Below are positions 26,819 to 37,042 of a DNA stretch of 64,000 nt, in pieces. The stretch comes from an uncultured Collinsella sp. (GTDB lineage Bacteria > Actinomycetota > Coriobacteriia > Coriobacteriales > Coriobacteriaceae). Both the position numbers and the translations under genes were made by a program. A model generated the notes under the pieces. The model saw only the letters and a program-made list of their open reading frames with translations, was not told the DNA's origin and searched no databases. How positions within the stretch are numbered: position 1 is the stretch's first letter; every line of letters begins with the position of its first letter. Where the stretch lies: contig CABUKS010000001.1 of NCBI GenBank assembly GCA_902492235.1, positions 91,151-155,150 of the forward strand, read 5' to 3'.

Positions 26819-27907
26819 CTAGTCTAGGCGGACCGGATCGTGGGGGTAGGCGTTGAGAATCTCGACGCCGTTCTCGGTCACCAGGGCTAGGTCCTCGATG
26901 CGGACGCCGGTGCGGCCGGGGAGGTAGATGCCCGGTTCGATGGAGAACGTCATGCCCGGCTCCACGACCTGCTCGTTGACGAGCGAGACGTCGCCCGGCT
27001 CGTGGTCCTGCAGGCCGATCGAGTGCCCCAGGCGATGCGTAAAGTACTGTCCATAGCCCGCATCCTCAATCACGTCGCGTGCGGCGCGGTCCAGGTCACA
27101 CATGCGCACGCCCGGTGCGATGAGCGCCTCGGCGGCCTCGTTGGCACGGCGCACGATGTCGTAGATGCGCGCCTTCTCCTCGTCCGGCTCGCCCCAAAAG
27201 AACGTGCGCGTCATGTCCGAGCAGTAGTTGCGATGGCGTCCGCCAATGTCGAACAGCACCACGTCGCCGCGCTTGAGCACGGTGTCGTCGGGCTCGTGGT
27301 GCGGGTCGCCGGCGTTAGCGCCAAAGCTCACGATGGGCGGAAAGCTAAAGCCCTCGCAGCCGTGCTTACGATACAGACCGAGCATCTGGTCGGCAATTTC
27401 GTGCTCCGTCACGCCCTCGTGAACGAGCTTGATGGCGTCGGCCATCACGGCGTCGTTGGCGGCAGAGGACGCGCGCATAAGCTCCTGCTCGGCGGCATCC
27501 TTGCAGGAGCGTGCGGCGGTGACGGCAAAGTCACCCAGGAAAAACTCGCTGGCGGCGTGGCGCTCCATAAGTGGCATCAAAAAGCCGGAACGCATGACGG
27601 TGTCGATGCCTAGTGGTTTGGCCGAGTCGATCTCACTCGCGATGGCGTCGGCCACGACATCGGTATCGGTGTGGTAGGTAACGCGGGCATTGTCATACTC
27701 TGGCAGTTGGTGCAGGGCGTTGACTAGGATCACCGGCTCGGCATCGCGTGCGAGCAGCACGCCGCAAAAACGCTCGAACATGTCGGCATAAAAGCCGGTC
27801 AGGTAATAGATCGACCACGGGTCGTTTACGAGCAGCTGTGCGCCGGGGTGCTGAGCCTCGAGCGCATCGAGCACGCGCGCCACACGCTGGTCATCGACAT
27901 GTGCCAT
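26819..27907 (-). CDS. M24-family aminopeptidase (Xaa-Pro dipeptidase/aminopeptidase-like)
   Basis: A 362-residue creatinase/prolidase-fold metallopeptidase with an N-terminal non-catalytic domain (about 1-120) and a C-terminal pita-bread domain. The dinuclear metal ligands appear in order: Asp in FDIGGRHRNYCSD, a second Asp in the same motif, His in HRLGHSIGL, Glu in FSIEPGIY and Glu in RIEDL. It probably removes N-terminal residues before proline or cleaves X-Pro dipeptides. ATG at 27907 is preceded by GAAAGGATG; a longer frame upstream has no ribosome site. Confidence 0.9.
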   Translation of the reverse strand: MAHVDDQRVARVLDALEAQHPGAQLLVNDPWSIYYLTGFYADMFERFCGVLLARDAEPVILVNALHQLPEYDNARVTYHTDTDVVADAIASEIDSAKPLGIDTVMRSGFLMPLMERHAASEFFLGDFAVTAARSCKDAAEQELMRASSAANDAVMADAIKLVHEGVTEHEIADQMLGLYRKHGCEGFSFPPIVSFGANAGDPHHEPDDTVLKRGDVVLFDIGGRHRNYCSDMTRTFFWGEPDEEKARIYDIVRRANEAAEALIAPGVRMCDLDRAARDVIEDAGYGQYFTHRLGHSIGLQDHEPGDVSLVNEQVVEPGMTFSIEPGIYLPGRTGVRIEDLALVTENGVEILNAYPHDPVRLD

Positions 27908-28019
27908 GAAACATCCTTTCGCTAGGGTGCCACCATGGTATCCCATGCCCGGCAGATAGGGACGCTCCTTTTGTGCCGGCACCTTGGGACACTCCTTTGC
28001 ATCCCATGCGGCCCTCATA

Positions 28020-28086
28020 AGTTGCGGTGAAATACGGACTGTTTAGCGGCCTGAAGCCATAAAACAGTCCGTATTTCACCGCAACT
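28020..28086. repeat. Intergenic inverted repeat, family A, copy 4
   Basis: Perfect 25-base arms (AGTTGCGGTGAAATACGGAC plus TGTTT, and the exact reverse complement) around a 17-base loop. It lies between the end of the DUF1667 operon and the start of the peptidase gene. It is the best-preserved copy. Confidence 0.92.
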
Positions 28087-28142
28087 GCGGAGGAGGACCG
28101 GGCGGATGGTGGAGTAGCTAAAAGTGCCCCGTCCCAAATTAG

Positions 28143-28541
28143 CTAGGCTGGGTCGATGTCCATGCTGGCGATTAGGTTGATGTTTGTGTCTAGGAGGTTC
28201 TCTAACACGATGTCGCCCATGCGGATGGGGGCGTTGACGACTAGGCCTCGGATGAAGTTCATGGCTTGGGCGTGGAGTTCTAGCGGGATGGCTTCGGCGG
28301 TGCGTACGGGGAGAAGTGTCTCGTCGCCGCCGGATACGGCAACGGTGGTTGTGAGCACACGCATGGGGCAGGTGAGCTCCTGATGTGCGAACTTATCGCC
28401 GCGCGGGCAGCTGTTGCCGGTCACCGAGCGTACTCCCACCACGGCGCCATTGGCGTCGCGTTCTACCTCTACGGTCAGAAGGCATTCGGATGGGCAGGTC
28501 GTGCAGTTGAACTTCTGCGTCTCGATTGCGTTCGTGCTCAT
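28143..28541 (-). CDS. DUF1667 protein (third component of a G3P-dehydrogenase-like operon)
   Basis: A 132-residue protein whose N terminus has CTTCPSECLL and, later, NSCPRGDKFA and LTCPMRVL, the cysteine pattern of DUF1667. The cysteines are suited to bind a metal or cluster. It begins four bases after the stop of the FAD oxidoreductase gene, behind GAGGGGGCG. In many Firmicutes and Actinobacteria this family follows GlpA- and GlpB-like genes, where it is thought to replace the GlpC electron-transfer role; that role is an inference. Confidence 0.85.
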   Translation of the reverse strand: MSTNAIETQKFNCTTCPSECLLTVEVERDANGAVVGVRSVTGNSCPRGDKFAHQELTCPMRVLTTTVAVSGGDETLLPVRTAEAIPLELHAQAMNFIRGLVVNAPIRMGDIVLENLLDTNINLIASMDIDPA

Positions 28542-28545
28542 GGCT

Positions 28546-29931
28546 TTACGCCCCCTCAACAGGGTCAACGGACAGGATAATCTCGCTGGCACCCAGGTCG
28601 AGTGCGCGCTGAATGACCTTTACCGGCAGCGGGAAGCTTTCCATTACGCTCGGTTTAAACGGGCGGACCTGGCCGGCGAACAGTTCCTCGCCGTTGGCCA
28701 AGATCCTCACGCGGGCGGCGTCGACGGGTCGGCGTACGCGAAAGTTGAGCTTGGTGAGCGCCACAGCCGTAATGCGTTCCGGCAGCGCGTAGCCCGCGAT
28801 GCCGGCAGGGGAGACGGCGAGCTCGCAGTTCGGAACGGTGCCCGCGTCGGTCCCCAGCGCGTACGCCGCTGCAGCTGCGCCAGCCCTCTCGGACTCGGTC
28901 GTTACGTTGTCCGCCAGGTCGTGCACGTGCAGCACGTTGCCGCAGGCAAAGATGCCCGGCACGCCCGTCTGCAGGCTCTGGTCCACCACAGCGCCGCGCG
29001 TGCGAGGGTCAAGTTGAACGCCTGCGGCAACCGAAAGCTCGTTCTCGGGAATCAAGCCCACCGAAAGCAGCAGCGTGTCGCACGGAACAATGCGCTCGGT
29101 CCCCGGAATGGGCGCCAAGCGCTCGTCGACTTGGCTTACCTCGACGGCTTCCACGCGGTCGTGTCCGATCACGCGTGTGACGGTGGTGGACAGGTGCAGC
29201 GGAATGCCAAAGTCGTCCAGGCAGTTCTTGACGTTGCGACGCAGACCGTTGGCGTACGGCATGAGCTCGTACACGCCCTCGACGGAAATCCCCTCGAGCG
29301 TGCAGCGACGTGCCATGATCAGCCCGATATCGCCCGAGCCCAAAATGACGGCGCGCGAGCCGGGTTTGAGGTTCTCGATATTGATGTATCGCTGCGCCAG
29401 GCCCGCCGTAAACACGCCGGCGGGACGACTGCCGGGAATCTTGATCTCGCTGCGCGTGCGCTCTCGGCACCCCATAGCAAGGACGACCGCGCGTCCGGTG
29501 AGCTGCAGCATGCCGGCAGGGCTCATGAGCGTGACGGTATGGACTGCGGCGGCTCCCGCGGCCTTGTCCGCATCCAGCGCGCGCACATCCGCGCCCTCGC
29601 CTGAATCAATCCCGATCACCATGCTGTCCAAGAACAGCGCAATGTCGGTTGCGTGCACCTGGTCGATAAAGCGCTGCGCGTACTCGGGACCGGTGAGTTC
29701 CTGTTTAAAGTGCGACAGGCCAAAGCCGGGGTGGATGCACTGGCGGAGGATTCCGCCCAGGTGCTGCTCGCGCTCCACGATGGCCACGTGGGCGCCGGCA
29801 TTATGTGCGGCAAGCGCAGCCGCCATGCCAGCGGGTCCGCCGCCGATGACGACCACGTCGAAGGCCTGCGTCGACACCGACGCTACAGCTCCGGCCTCCG
29901 CGCGTCCGTCGCGCATATCAAACGTCGCCAT
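28546..29931 (-). CDS. FAD/NAD(P)-binding oxidoreductase (GlpB-like partner)
   Basis: A 461-residue pyridine-nucleotide-disulphide oxidoreductase-fold protein. VVIGGGPAGMAAALAA near residue 28 binds FAD, VILGSGDIGLIMARR is the second Rossmann motif for NAD, and IFACGNVLHVHD near residue 335 is the C-terminal FAD contact. It starts one base past the stop of the upstream dehydrogenase gene, so it forms a complex-like operon with it and DUF1667. It probably carries electrons from glycerol-3-phosphate or a similar hydroxyacid to an acceptor. Confidence 0.88.
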   Translation of the reverse strand: MATFDMRDGRAEAGAVASVSTQAFDVVVIGGGPAGMAAALAAHNAGAHVAIVEREQHLGGILRQCIHPGFGLSHFKQELTGPEYAQRFIDQVHATDIALFLDSMVIGIDSGEGADVRALDADKAAGAAAVHTVTLMSPAGMLQLTGRAVVLAMGCRERTRSEIKIPGSRPAGVFTAGLAQRYINIENLKPGSRAVILGSGDIGLIMARRCTLEGISVEGVYELMPYANGLRRNVKNCLDDFGIPLHLSTTVTRVIGHDRVEAVEVSQVDERLAPIPGTERIVPCDTLLLSVGLIPENELSVAAGVQLDPRTRGAVVDQSLQTGVPGIFACGNVLHVHDLADNVTTESERAGAAAAAYALGTDAGTVPNCELAVSPAGIAGYALPERITAVALTKLNFRVRRPVDAARVRILANGEELFAGQVRPFKPSVMESFPLPVKVIQRALDLGASEIILSVDPVEGA

Positions 29932-29932
29932 C

Positions 29933-31387
29933 CTAACGCACCCCCTTCAGCGGTCCCTCGACCAACCAAGATCCGGCATCCTCCAACAGCACCTCGCTGG
30001 GGTCGCAGCCCAACTCGCGATCAAGGATCGCAACCACGCGGCTCTGGCAAAAGCCGCTTTGGCACCGACCCATGCCGGCGCGGCAGCGTCGCTTGACGCC
30101 CTCGACCGAAACTGCGCCCGGCTGGCGCCGAATCGCGGCCACAATCTCGGCCTCGGGTACCGTCTCACAGCGGCAGATAATCTGTCCCCACGCGGGATCG
30201 GACTCGATCAGCTCCTCCTTGCGCGCCAGCGGTGCGCGGTCAAAGTCGTCCGGCGCGCGGCGAATTGGGTTCCAGTCTGCCCGCTCGTGCAGCTCCACGC
30301 CCGCCTCACGCATCACAAGCTCCATACGCTCGGCAATGGCCGGCGCGCTCGCCACACCCGGCGACTGAATGCCCGCCGCCTGGAAAAGCCCCGGCACCAC
30401 GGCCGACTGTCCAATGAAGAAGTCGTTCGTTCCCTGAATGACCGGACGCCCGCCGGCAAATGCGCGCACCACGCGGCGCGTATCCAGATCGGGCACCAGC
30501 TTGCGCGCGCCGGTCAGCAGCGCCTTCACATCGCTCGCATAGGTCTGCGTGTCGCCCGGCTCGCGCACGGCGGCGGTCGCGGTAATCACGGTGTTGCCAT
30601 GCACGGTGCCCGTCACGATAACGCCCTTCGACACCGGTGTCGGCACGGGGTAGAGCGGCATGAGCGTGCGCGGCTCCTTGTCCAGCACCACGATGTTGCC
30701 CTGACGCCAGACCATCTGGAATTCCTCAGCGTCCGCCATATGCGAGATGTCGGCGGCGCCGTTGCCCGCAGCGTTTATCAGATAGCGGCAGCGCACGTTG
30801 CCAGCAGAGGTCGCCAGCGTAAAGCACGTGTCGTCGCCCGAGCCCGCGACTTCAATCGCTTCCACCGATGCGGAGCGCATAAATTTCACCCCGTTGGCCA
30901 CGGCGTTCTCCAGCGCGGCGATGGCAACCTCAAACGGGTCGACAAACCCAGTCGAGGGGCACCACAACGCGCACGTTGCATCGGCACTGGCGCGCGGCTC
31001 TAATTCGTGGATGCGGTCGGGTCCAACGATCGACAGCTCGGGCACACCGTTAACATGGCCGTTGCTGCGCAGCTGTTCCAGATGCGCACGGTCCTCGTCG
31101 TTAAAGCCCAGCACCATCGAACCGGTGCGACGGAACAAAAAGCCCAGCTCCTGCGCCCATGTACCGTACAACTCGCAGCCACGGGCGTTAACCTGCGCCT
31201 TTACGGTTCCCGGCGCCGGATCGTAGCCGGCGTGCACCAGGCCGCCGTTGGCCTTCGACGCGCCCAGCGCAATATCGTTAGCCGTCTCGACCACGCAAAT
31301 GGAAAGGTCAAATCGAGCGAGCTGCCGCGCGATGGCGCATCCGGTGATGCCCGCGCCCACAATTGCGATATCAAACGTTTCTGTCAC
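29933..31387 (-). CDS. FAD-dependent glycerol-3-phosphate dehydrogenase-like protein with BFD domain
   Basis: A 484-residue DAO-fold oxidoreductase (IAIVGAGITGCAIA near residue 8) with a C-terminal BFD-like [2Fe-2S] domain (IICRCETVPEAEI, then RCRAGMGRCQSGFC). This architecture is shared by anaerobic GlpA; the substrate could be glycerol-3-phosphate or a related hydroxyacid. Translation starts at a GTG (complement of 31385-31387) behind GGGAGGC. The divergent 400-base gap upstream holds tandem repeats and probably the promoters. Confidence 0.87.
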   Translation of the reverse strand: MTETFDIAIVGAGITGCAIARQLARFDLSICVVETANDIALGASKANGGLVHAGYDPAPGTVKAQVNARGCELYGTWAQELGFLFRRTGSMVLGFNDEDRAHLEQLRSNGHVNGVPELSIVGPDRIHELEPRASADATCALWCPSTGFVDPFEVAIAALENAVANGVKFMRSASVEAIEVAGSGDDTCFTLATSAGNVRCRYLINAAGNGAADISHMADAEEFQMVWRQGNIVVLDKEPRTLMPLYPVPTPVSKGVIVTGTVHGNTVITATAAVREPGDTQTYASDVKALLTGARKLVPDLDTRRVVRAFAGGRPVIQGTNDFFIGQSAVVPGLFQAAGIQSPGVASAPAIAERMELVMREAGVELHERADWNPIRRAPDDFDRAPLARKEELIESDPAWGQIICRCETVPEAEIVAAIRRQPGAVSVEGVKRRCRAGMGRCQSGFCQSRVVAILDRELGCDPSEVLLEDAGSWLVEGPLKGVR

Positions 31388-31550
31388 AGTGCCTCCCAGA
31401 CGAGTTGACAGGCCGTCAATAAGACTATCCTACGGTCCGCACACCCCCAGTGCGGCGGCAATGCGGCGAACAGCCCCGCAACACCCGCCAACGGCAGGCG
31501 AGGGGAGACCCGGCAACGTCGACAACCTCGTCTGCCGACAACTACGGCAG

Positions 31551-31699
31551 CCGTTCGTCTCGATCTGTAACAGTTAGACGAGGATTTGGGTCCCAGATGT
31601 TACAGATTGAGACATTTGCCATGTGGGTCTTCCGTTTGTCTCGATCTGTAACATCTAGACCCGGATTCCGCTCCCACTTGTTACAGATTGAGATGTTTG
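31551..31699. repeat. Two tandem 68-bp palindromic repeats
   Basis: Copies 31551-31618 and 31632-31699 both start CCGTT(C/T)GTCTCGATCTGTAA and end TGTTACAGATTGAGA plus eight bases; they repeat with an 81-base period. Each is itself an inverted repeat, TCTCGATCTGTAACA against TGTTACAGATTGAGA. The middles differ. They lie between the divergent dehydrogenase operon and the zinc-ribbon gene. The rest of the gap 31388-31793 has no gene-like frame. Confidence 0.85.
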
Positions 31700-31793
31700 T
31701 GTCCGCGTCAGCCCCGCGCCTAGCCGTGGTCCCATATAAACAAACCCCGTGGTAAACTTGCACGGACTGTTAATATTCCGAAAGGTACCCGTA

Positions 31794-32225
31794 ATGTCCA
31801 AGTACATCTCTGAGCTCATGTCGCCGCAGCTTATGGGCGTCGTCTATGCCTTTGTTGGCTTTATCATCGCCCTGTATGTGCTGTCGGTCGTCTATGTGTT
31901 CATCGACGCTCGCCGCCGCGGTGCCAGCGCCTACGTGGCATGGGGCATCATCGCCCTCATCCCGTTTGTAGGCCTCATTGCCTACCTGGTCCTGCGCCCG
32001 CACTCTTACGCGTCCGACCGCGAGGAGCAGGAGCTGGACATGGCCCTGCGCGAGCGCCAGCTTGCCCAGTACGGCACCTGCCCGCAGTGCGGCGCGCCCA
32101 TCGAGAAGGACTTCGTCGTCTGTCCGGTGTGCGATACCCAGGTTCGCAACGTCTGCCCCAGCTGCCATCGCCCGCTCGATGCGCACTGGAAGGTCTGCCC
32201 CTACTGCCGAACTCGCATCCAGTAA
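31794..32225 (+). CDS. Small membrane protein with C-terminal zinc ribbons
   Basis: A 143-residue protein with two membrane segments at about residues 10-35 and 47-65 (resembling the PLD-nuclease N-terminal membrane module), then a cytoplasmic tail with two double-CxxC zinc ribbons (CPQCGAP...CPVC and CPSCHRP...CPYC). Such tails usually act in protein contact or sensing; no enzymatic motif is present. ATG 31794 follows GAAAGGTACC. An AT-rich hexamer region just upstream may be its promoter. Confidence 0.8.
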   Translation: MSKYISELMSPQLMGVVYAFVGFIIALYVLSVVYVFIDARRRGASAYVAWGIIALIPFVGLIAYLVLRPHSYASDREEQELDMALRERQLAQYGTCPQCGAPIEKDFVVCPVCDTQVRNVCPSCHRPLDAHWKVCPYCRTRIQ

Positions 32226-32427
32226 CGCATCCATCGCCGGGCCGGCCGCAAGCCGCACGCGCGCCCCGCCCCACACGATGAAGCATGCGTAGAAAATCGC
32301 CCGCCGTGCCATTAAGGTGCGGCGGGCGCTTGTATACCAAGGCAACCTGCCTATAATGATGCAAGTCAAAAACGCCGAGCGCATCGCGCGCACTTGCATC
32401 AGGCATCCGAGAGGAGAAAACATACCC

Positions 32428-34191
<1,764 letters not shown>

Positions 34192-34213
34192 CACAAACAA
34201 TACAAGAATTAAT

Positions 34214-34249
34214 AAAGGCGATCGTCCTCGCGGGCGGTCGCCTTTTTTT
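34214..34249 (+). terminator. Terminator of thrS
   Basis: AAAGGCGA-CG pairs with CG-TCGCCTTT and runs into seven T residues. Confidence 0.9.
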
Positions 34250-34263
34250 GTTGTCTATAGAAG

Positions 34264-34291
34264 AAAAGCCGCTGGTTAGAGCGGCTTTTTT
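34264..34291 (+). terminator. Second terminator downstream of thrS
   Basis: AAAAGCCGCT and AGCGGCTTTT pair around GGTTAG, followed by a T run. On the minus strand it is equally capable. Confidence 0.85.
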
Positions 34292-34304
34292 GTTGTGCAA
34301 AAAG

Positions 34305-34426
34305 GTACAGGTTTTTGTAGAGGGGTATGGAGATGCGCCCATTCGCGGCGCATTTTGTGCAATCTGGGAAAACGCGAGCAGTTTGCTCGTATAATGAGCA
34401 ACGTCGAAAGATACAAAAACCTGTAC
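34305..34426. repeat. Split inverted repeat around the polysaccharide operon promoter
   Basis: GTACAGGTTTTTGTA (34305-34319) and its exact reverse complement (34412-34426) lie 92 bases apart. The right arm falls just past the predicted promoter and 92 bases before the LoaP-like start. Either long-range pairing or two binding sites for one regulator would explain it. Confidence 0.75.
34390..34395 (+). promoter_or_regulatory. Possible -10 box (TATAAT) for the polysaccharide operon
   Basis: A perfect TATAAT sits between the split repeat arms, about 120 bases before the first gene. No good -35 hexamer is found at 17-18 bases upstream (GGGAAA is the best). A short repeat GAGCAGTTTGCTC overlaps the spacer and may bind a regulator. 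Confidence 0.4.
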
Positions 34427-34517
34427 TTTTGCGACTGCGCCTAACTGCGAGCGAGAAGCCTGTTCTTAACGCCCCTGCATCCGCGTGCGTCGCGGAGACA
34501 AGATAAGGGGGCGAGAG

Positions 34518-35108
34518 ATGGAACAGACGATGCGGCGCCAAGAGCAGCTGCCCGGTGCCTTTAGTGGCGCCACTACCAACAGCCAGCATGGCCGCGTCCG
34601 CTGGTATCTGGTCCACACCCCCAACGGTAAAGAGCGCGAGACCTGCGAAAAGGTCCGTCGCATTATCCCGCACGAGCTGATGCAGGACGCTTTTGTGATG
34701 CAAAAGGAGTTCTGGTTTAAGCGGGACGGTGCCTGGTCGCTCCAAACCAAACCCATGTACAAGGAATACTTCTTCGTCGCCACGCGCGATGCCGCCCTGC
34801 TCGATAAGGCTTTGGCCCAGTTGAGCTTTGGTTGCCGCATTGCCGGCAGCAGAGAGCGGGCCTATGCGCCCATGCCGGACGATGCGCAGGACTGGTACCG
34901 CAGCGTGCTCGACGACGACGGCGTGGTGCGCAACAGCGTAGCCCGCATAGAAGACGGCGTGCTGCACATAGAGCAGGGGCCCTTGGTGGGGCAAGAGGCC
35001 CGTGTAAAGAAGATCGACCGTCATAAGCGCTGGTGCCTGGTGGACGTGGGCGAAGGCGACTCCGCATTTAGGGAGCTGCTTCCGTTGGACGTGCCCAGTA
35101 AGACGTAA
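34518..35108 (+). CDS. loaP: NusG-like transcription antiterminator (LoaP/RfaH type)
   Basis: A 196-residue specialised NusG paralogue. The NGN domain starts at RWYLVHTPNGKERETCEKV (near residue 28) and the C-terminal part contains a KOW motif (GPLVGQEARVKKIDRHKRWCLV). Paralogues of this kind, such as LoaP, load on RNA polymerase in the leader of long polysaccharide operons and suppress termination. It is the first gene of the polysaccharide locus, which fits. ATG 34518 lies behind AAGGGGGCGAG; an in-frame extension to 34485 lacks a site. The gene symbol reflects family, not proof of orthology. Confidence 0.85.
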   Translation: MEQTMRRQEQLPGAFSGATTNSQHGRVRWYLVHTPNGKERETCEKVRRIIPHELMQDAFVMQKEFWFKRDGAWSLQTKPMYKEYFFVATRDAALLDKALAQLSFGCRIAGSRERAYAPMPDDAQDWYRSVLDDDGVVRNSVARIEDGVLHIEQGPLVGQEARVKKIDRHKRWCLVDVGEGDSAFRELLPLDVPSKT

Positions 35109-35190
35109 GGGGACGCCGCACTGGCAATTCATTCGCAATTTGAATTCATCGATGAGGGGGATCCCTGAGGACAGGGACGAGGATTTGAAC

Positions 35191-35892
35191 TTGACTAGTA
35201 AAGAAGTGACAGGGAAAAACGCGCCGGTGGGGGCTGCGCTAGCTGTTCAGAAGGTGCAACCGAGCGGTACGTTGGCCTACCGTTTTTTAAAGAGGCTGTT
35301 TGATTTTGTTTTCAGCCTTTGCGTGAGCGTGGTGCTGGTAATTCCTGTGGCCATAGTTTGTGCGTTCATTTGCCTTGAATCTCCTGGAAACCCGCTGTAC
35401 GCACAGGAACGCGTCGGCAAGGGCGGTAAGACTATCAAGATCCGTAAGCTTCGCAGCATGGTCGCCGACGCTGGCAATGTACAGAAGTATCTAAGCTCTG
35501 AGCAGCTACATCAGTGGGAAGTCGAGCGCAAGGTCGACGATGATCCTCGCATTACGAAAGTCGGCCAGTTCATTCGCAAGTGCTCTATCGACGAAGTTCC
35601 GCAGTTCCTGAACGTGCTGAACGGCGATCTTTCCGTCATCGGACCGCGCCCCATTACAAGAGACGAACTTGAGCAGCACTTTTCGGACGAGGAAAAGGCT
35701 GAGTTGCTTTCTGTCCAGCCCGGCATCACGGGTTTATGGCAGGCAACCGACCGCAATGCTGCGACGTTCGAGAGCGGTCTGCGTCAGAAAATTGAACTTC
35801 ATTACGTGCACAACCGTTGCTTTCGCATGGATTGGAAGTGCTTTACTGGCACCTTTGGCGCCATGTTCGGCAAGAAGAGGACGGGGCGTTAG
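35191..35892 (+). CDS. Undecaprenyl-phosphate sugar-1-phosphate transferase (initiating sugar transferase)
   Basis: A polyprenyl-phosphate hexose-1-phosphate transferase that begins repeat-unit synthesis on the lipid carrier. One membrane helix (FDFVFSLCVSVVLVIPVAIV) is followed by the cytoplasmic catalytic domain with ERVGKGGKTIKIRKLRSM, SIDEVPQFLNVLNGDLSVIGPRP and QPGITGLWQ. The start is uncertain: GAGGA at 35179-35183 best serves the TTG at 35191; in-frame ATG 35152 and TTG 35140 have no ribosome site. The family identity is firm. The next gene follows its TAG without a gap. Confidence 0.92.
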   Translation: MTSKEVTGKNAPVGAALAVQKVQPSGTLAYRFLKRLFDFVFSLCVSVVLVIPVAIVCAFICLESPGNPLYAQERVGKGGKTIKIRKLRSMVADAGNVQKYLSSEQLHQWEVERKVDDDPRITKVGQFIRKCSIDEVPQFLNVLNGDLSVIGPRPITRDELEQHFSDEEKAELLSVQPGITGLWQATDRNAATFESGLRQKIELHYVHNRCFRMDWKCFTGTFGAMFGKKRTGR

Positions 35893-37020
35893 ATGGCTAA
35901 TCCAATTCGTGTCGCACAGATAGTCGGAAAAATGAATGGCGGCGGCGTTGAGGCCGTCGTTATGAATTACTACCGTCATATCGATCGCAGTAAAGTGCAG
36001 TTCGATTTCCTTGTCGATTCCGATTCGACTCTTGTGCCCCGCGAGGAGATTGAATCGCTCGGTGGCCGAGTCTTCGAGATTCCGCCCTATCAGCATGTAA
36101 TTGAATACCAGCGAGAGCTCCACCGTCTTTTTAAACAAGAGGGCTGGAAGATCGTGCACAGCCACATCAACGCGCTTTCGGTCTTTCCGCTTCGTGCTGC
36201 GAAGAAGGCGGGCGTTCCTGTGCGTATCGCCCATAGCCACTCTACGAGTGGTAAGGGTGAGTATGCCAAGAACGCCCTTAAGACCGTGCTGAAAACCCAG
36301 GCAAATCGATATCCCACGAATAAAGTTGCCTGTAGTGAGTTTGCTGGGAAATGGCTGTTTGGCCGCAAAACGCCATTTTCTGTTATGAATAACGCCATTG
36401 ATTTAAGCCAGTTTTCTCCTAATCCAGATAGTCGAATTCATGTTAGGAAACAGCTCGGCATTGCAGACGATACCTTCCTTATTGGACACGTCGGAAGGTT
36501 TGTCGATCAGAAGAACCATGACTTTCTATTAGCTGTTTTTAGAGAGGTTCTTTCCCATGAGCCAAATTCAGTGCTCGCACTTGTGGGAAACGGTCCACTG
36601 CTGGAGCATGTTAAACAGATGTCAATTGATTTGGGCATATCGAATTCTGTCTTATTTCTAGGGATTAGATCCGATGTTGCAAGTTTATATCAAGCTTTTG
36701 ATGTCTTTTGTCTTCCAAGCAAATATGAAGGACTTCCCGTTGTTGGAGTTGAATGCCAAGCTAGTGGAACTCCAATCTTGGCATCGGATGCAATCACATC
36801 TGAAATCAAATTGACTTCCCTTATGGAGTTTGAGCGGTTGAGTTCTAGCCCTCAAAAATGGTGTGAGCATTTGATCTCCATGAGGAAGATGGACGCTGAT
36901 CCAAATGATTCAGAGAACTTGAAGGCTTTTGATGTGTCTGCTGCTTCAAAACGTCTCGAGAATTATTACTCCCACTGTCTCAAAACGGTGTCGCCTAGTA
37001 AAGCGATTGCAGATAAATAG
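35893..37020 (+). CDS. Glycosyltransferase family 4
   Basis: A 375-residue GT-B glycosyltransferase. GKMNGGGVEAVVMNYYRHI near residue 11 is the acceptor-side motif, and HVGRFVDQKNHDFLL plus the SKYEGLPVVGVECQASGTP segment (about residues 265-300) is the donor-binding E-x7-E motif. It adds a sugar to the growing repeat unit on the membrane. Codon use changes within this gene: the first third is GC-rich, the rest AT-richer like the following genes. A distinct boundary of recombination may lie near 36.3-36.4 kb. Confidence 0.9.
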   Translation: MANPIRVAQIVGKMNGGGVEAVVMNYYRHIDRSKVQFDFLVDSDSTLVPREEIESLGGRVFEIPPYQHVIEYQRELHRLFKQEGWKIVHSHINALSVFPLRAAKKAGVPVRIAHSHSTSGKGEYAKNALKTVLKTQANRYPTNKVACSEFAGKWLFGRKTPFSVMNNAIDLSQFSPNPDSRIHVRKQLGIADDTFLIGHVGRFVDQKNHDFLLAVFREVLSHEPNSVLALVGNGPLLEHVKQMSIDLGISNSVLFLGIRSDVASLYQAFDVFCLPSKYEGLPVVGVECQASGTPILASDAITSEIKLTSLMEFERLSSSPQKWCEHLISMRKMDADPNDSENLKAFDVSAASKRLENYYSHCLKTVSPSKAIADK

Positions 37021-37042
37021 AGGTTTGGAGAAAACCAAAACT

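Noticed and set aside
31551..31699. CRISPR array
   Set aside because: Only two units, they are palindromic 68-mers with divergent middles, and no cas gene is near.
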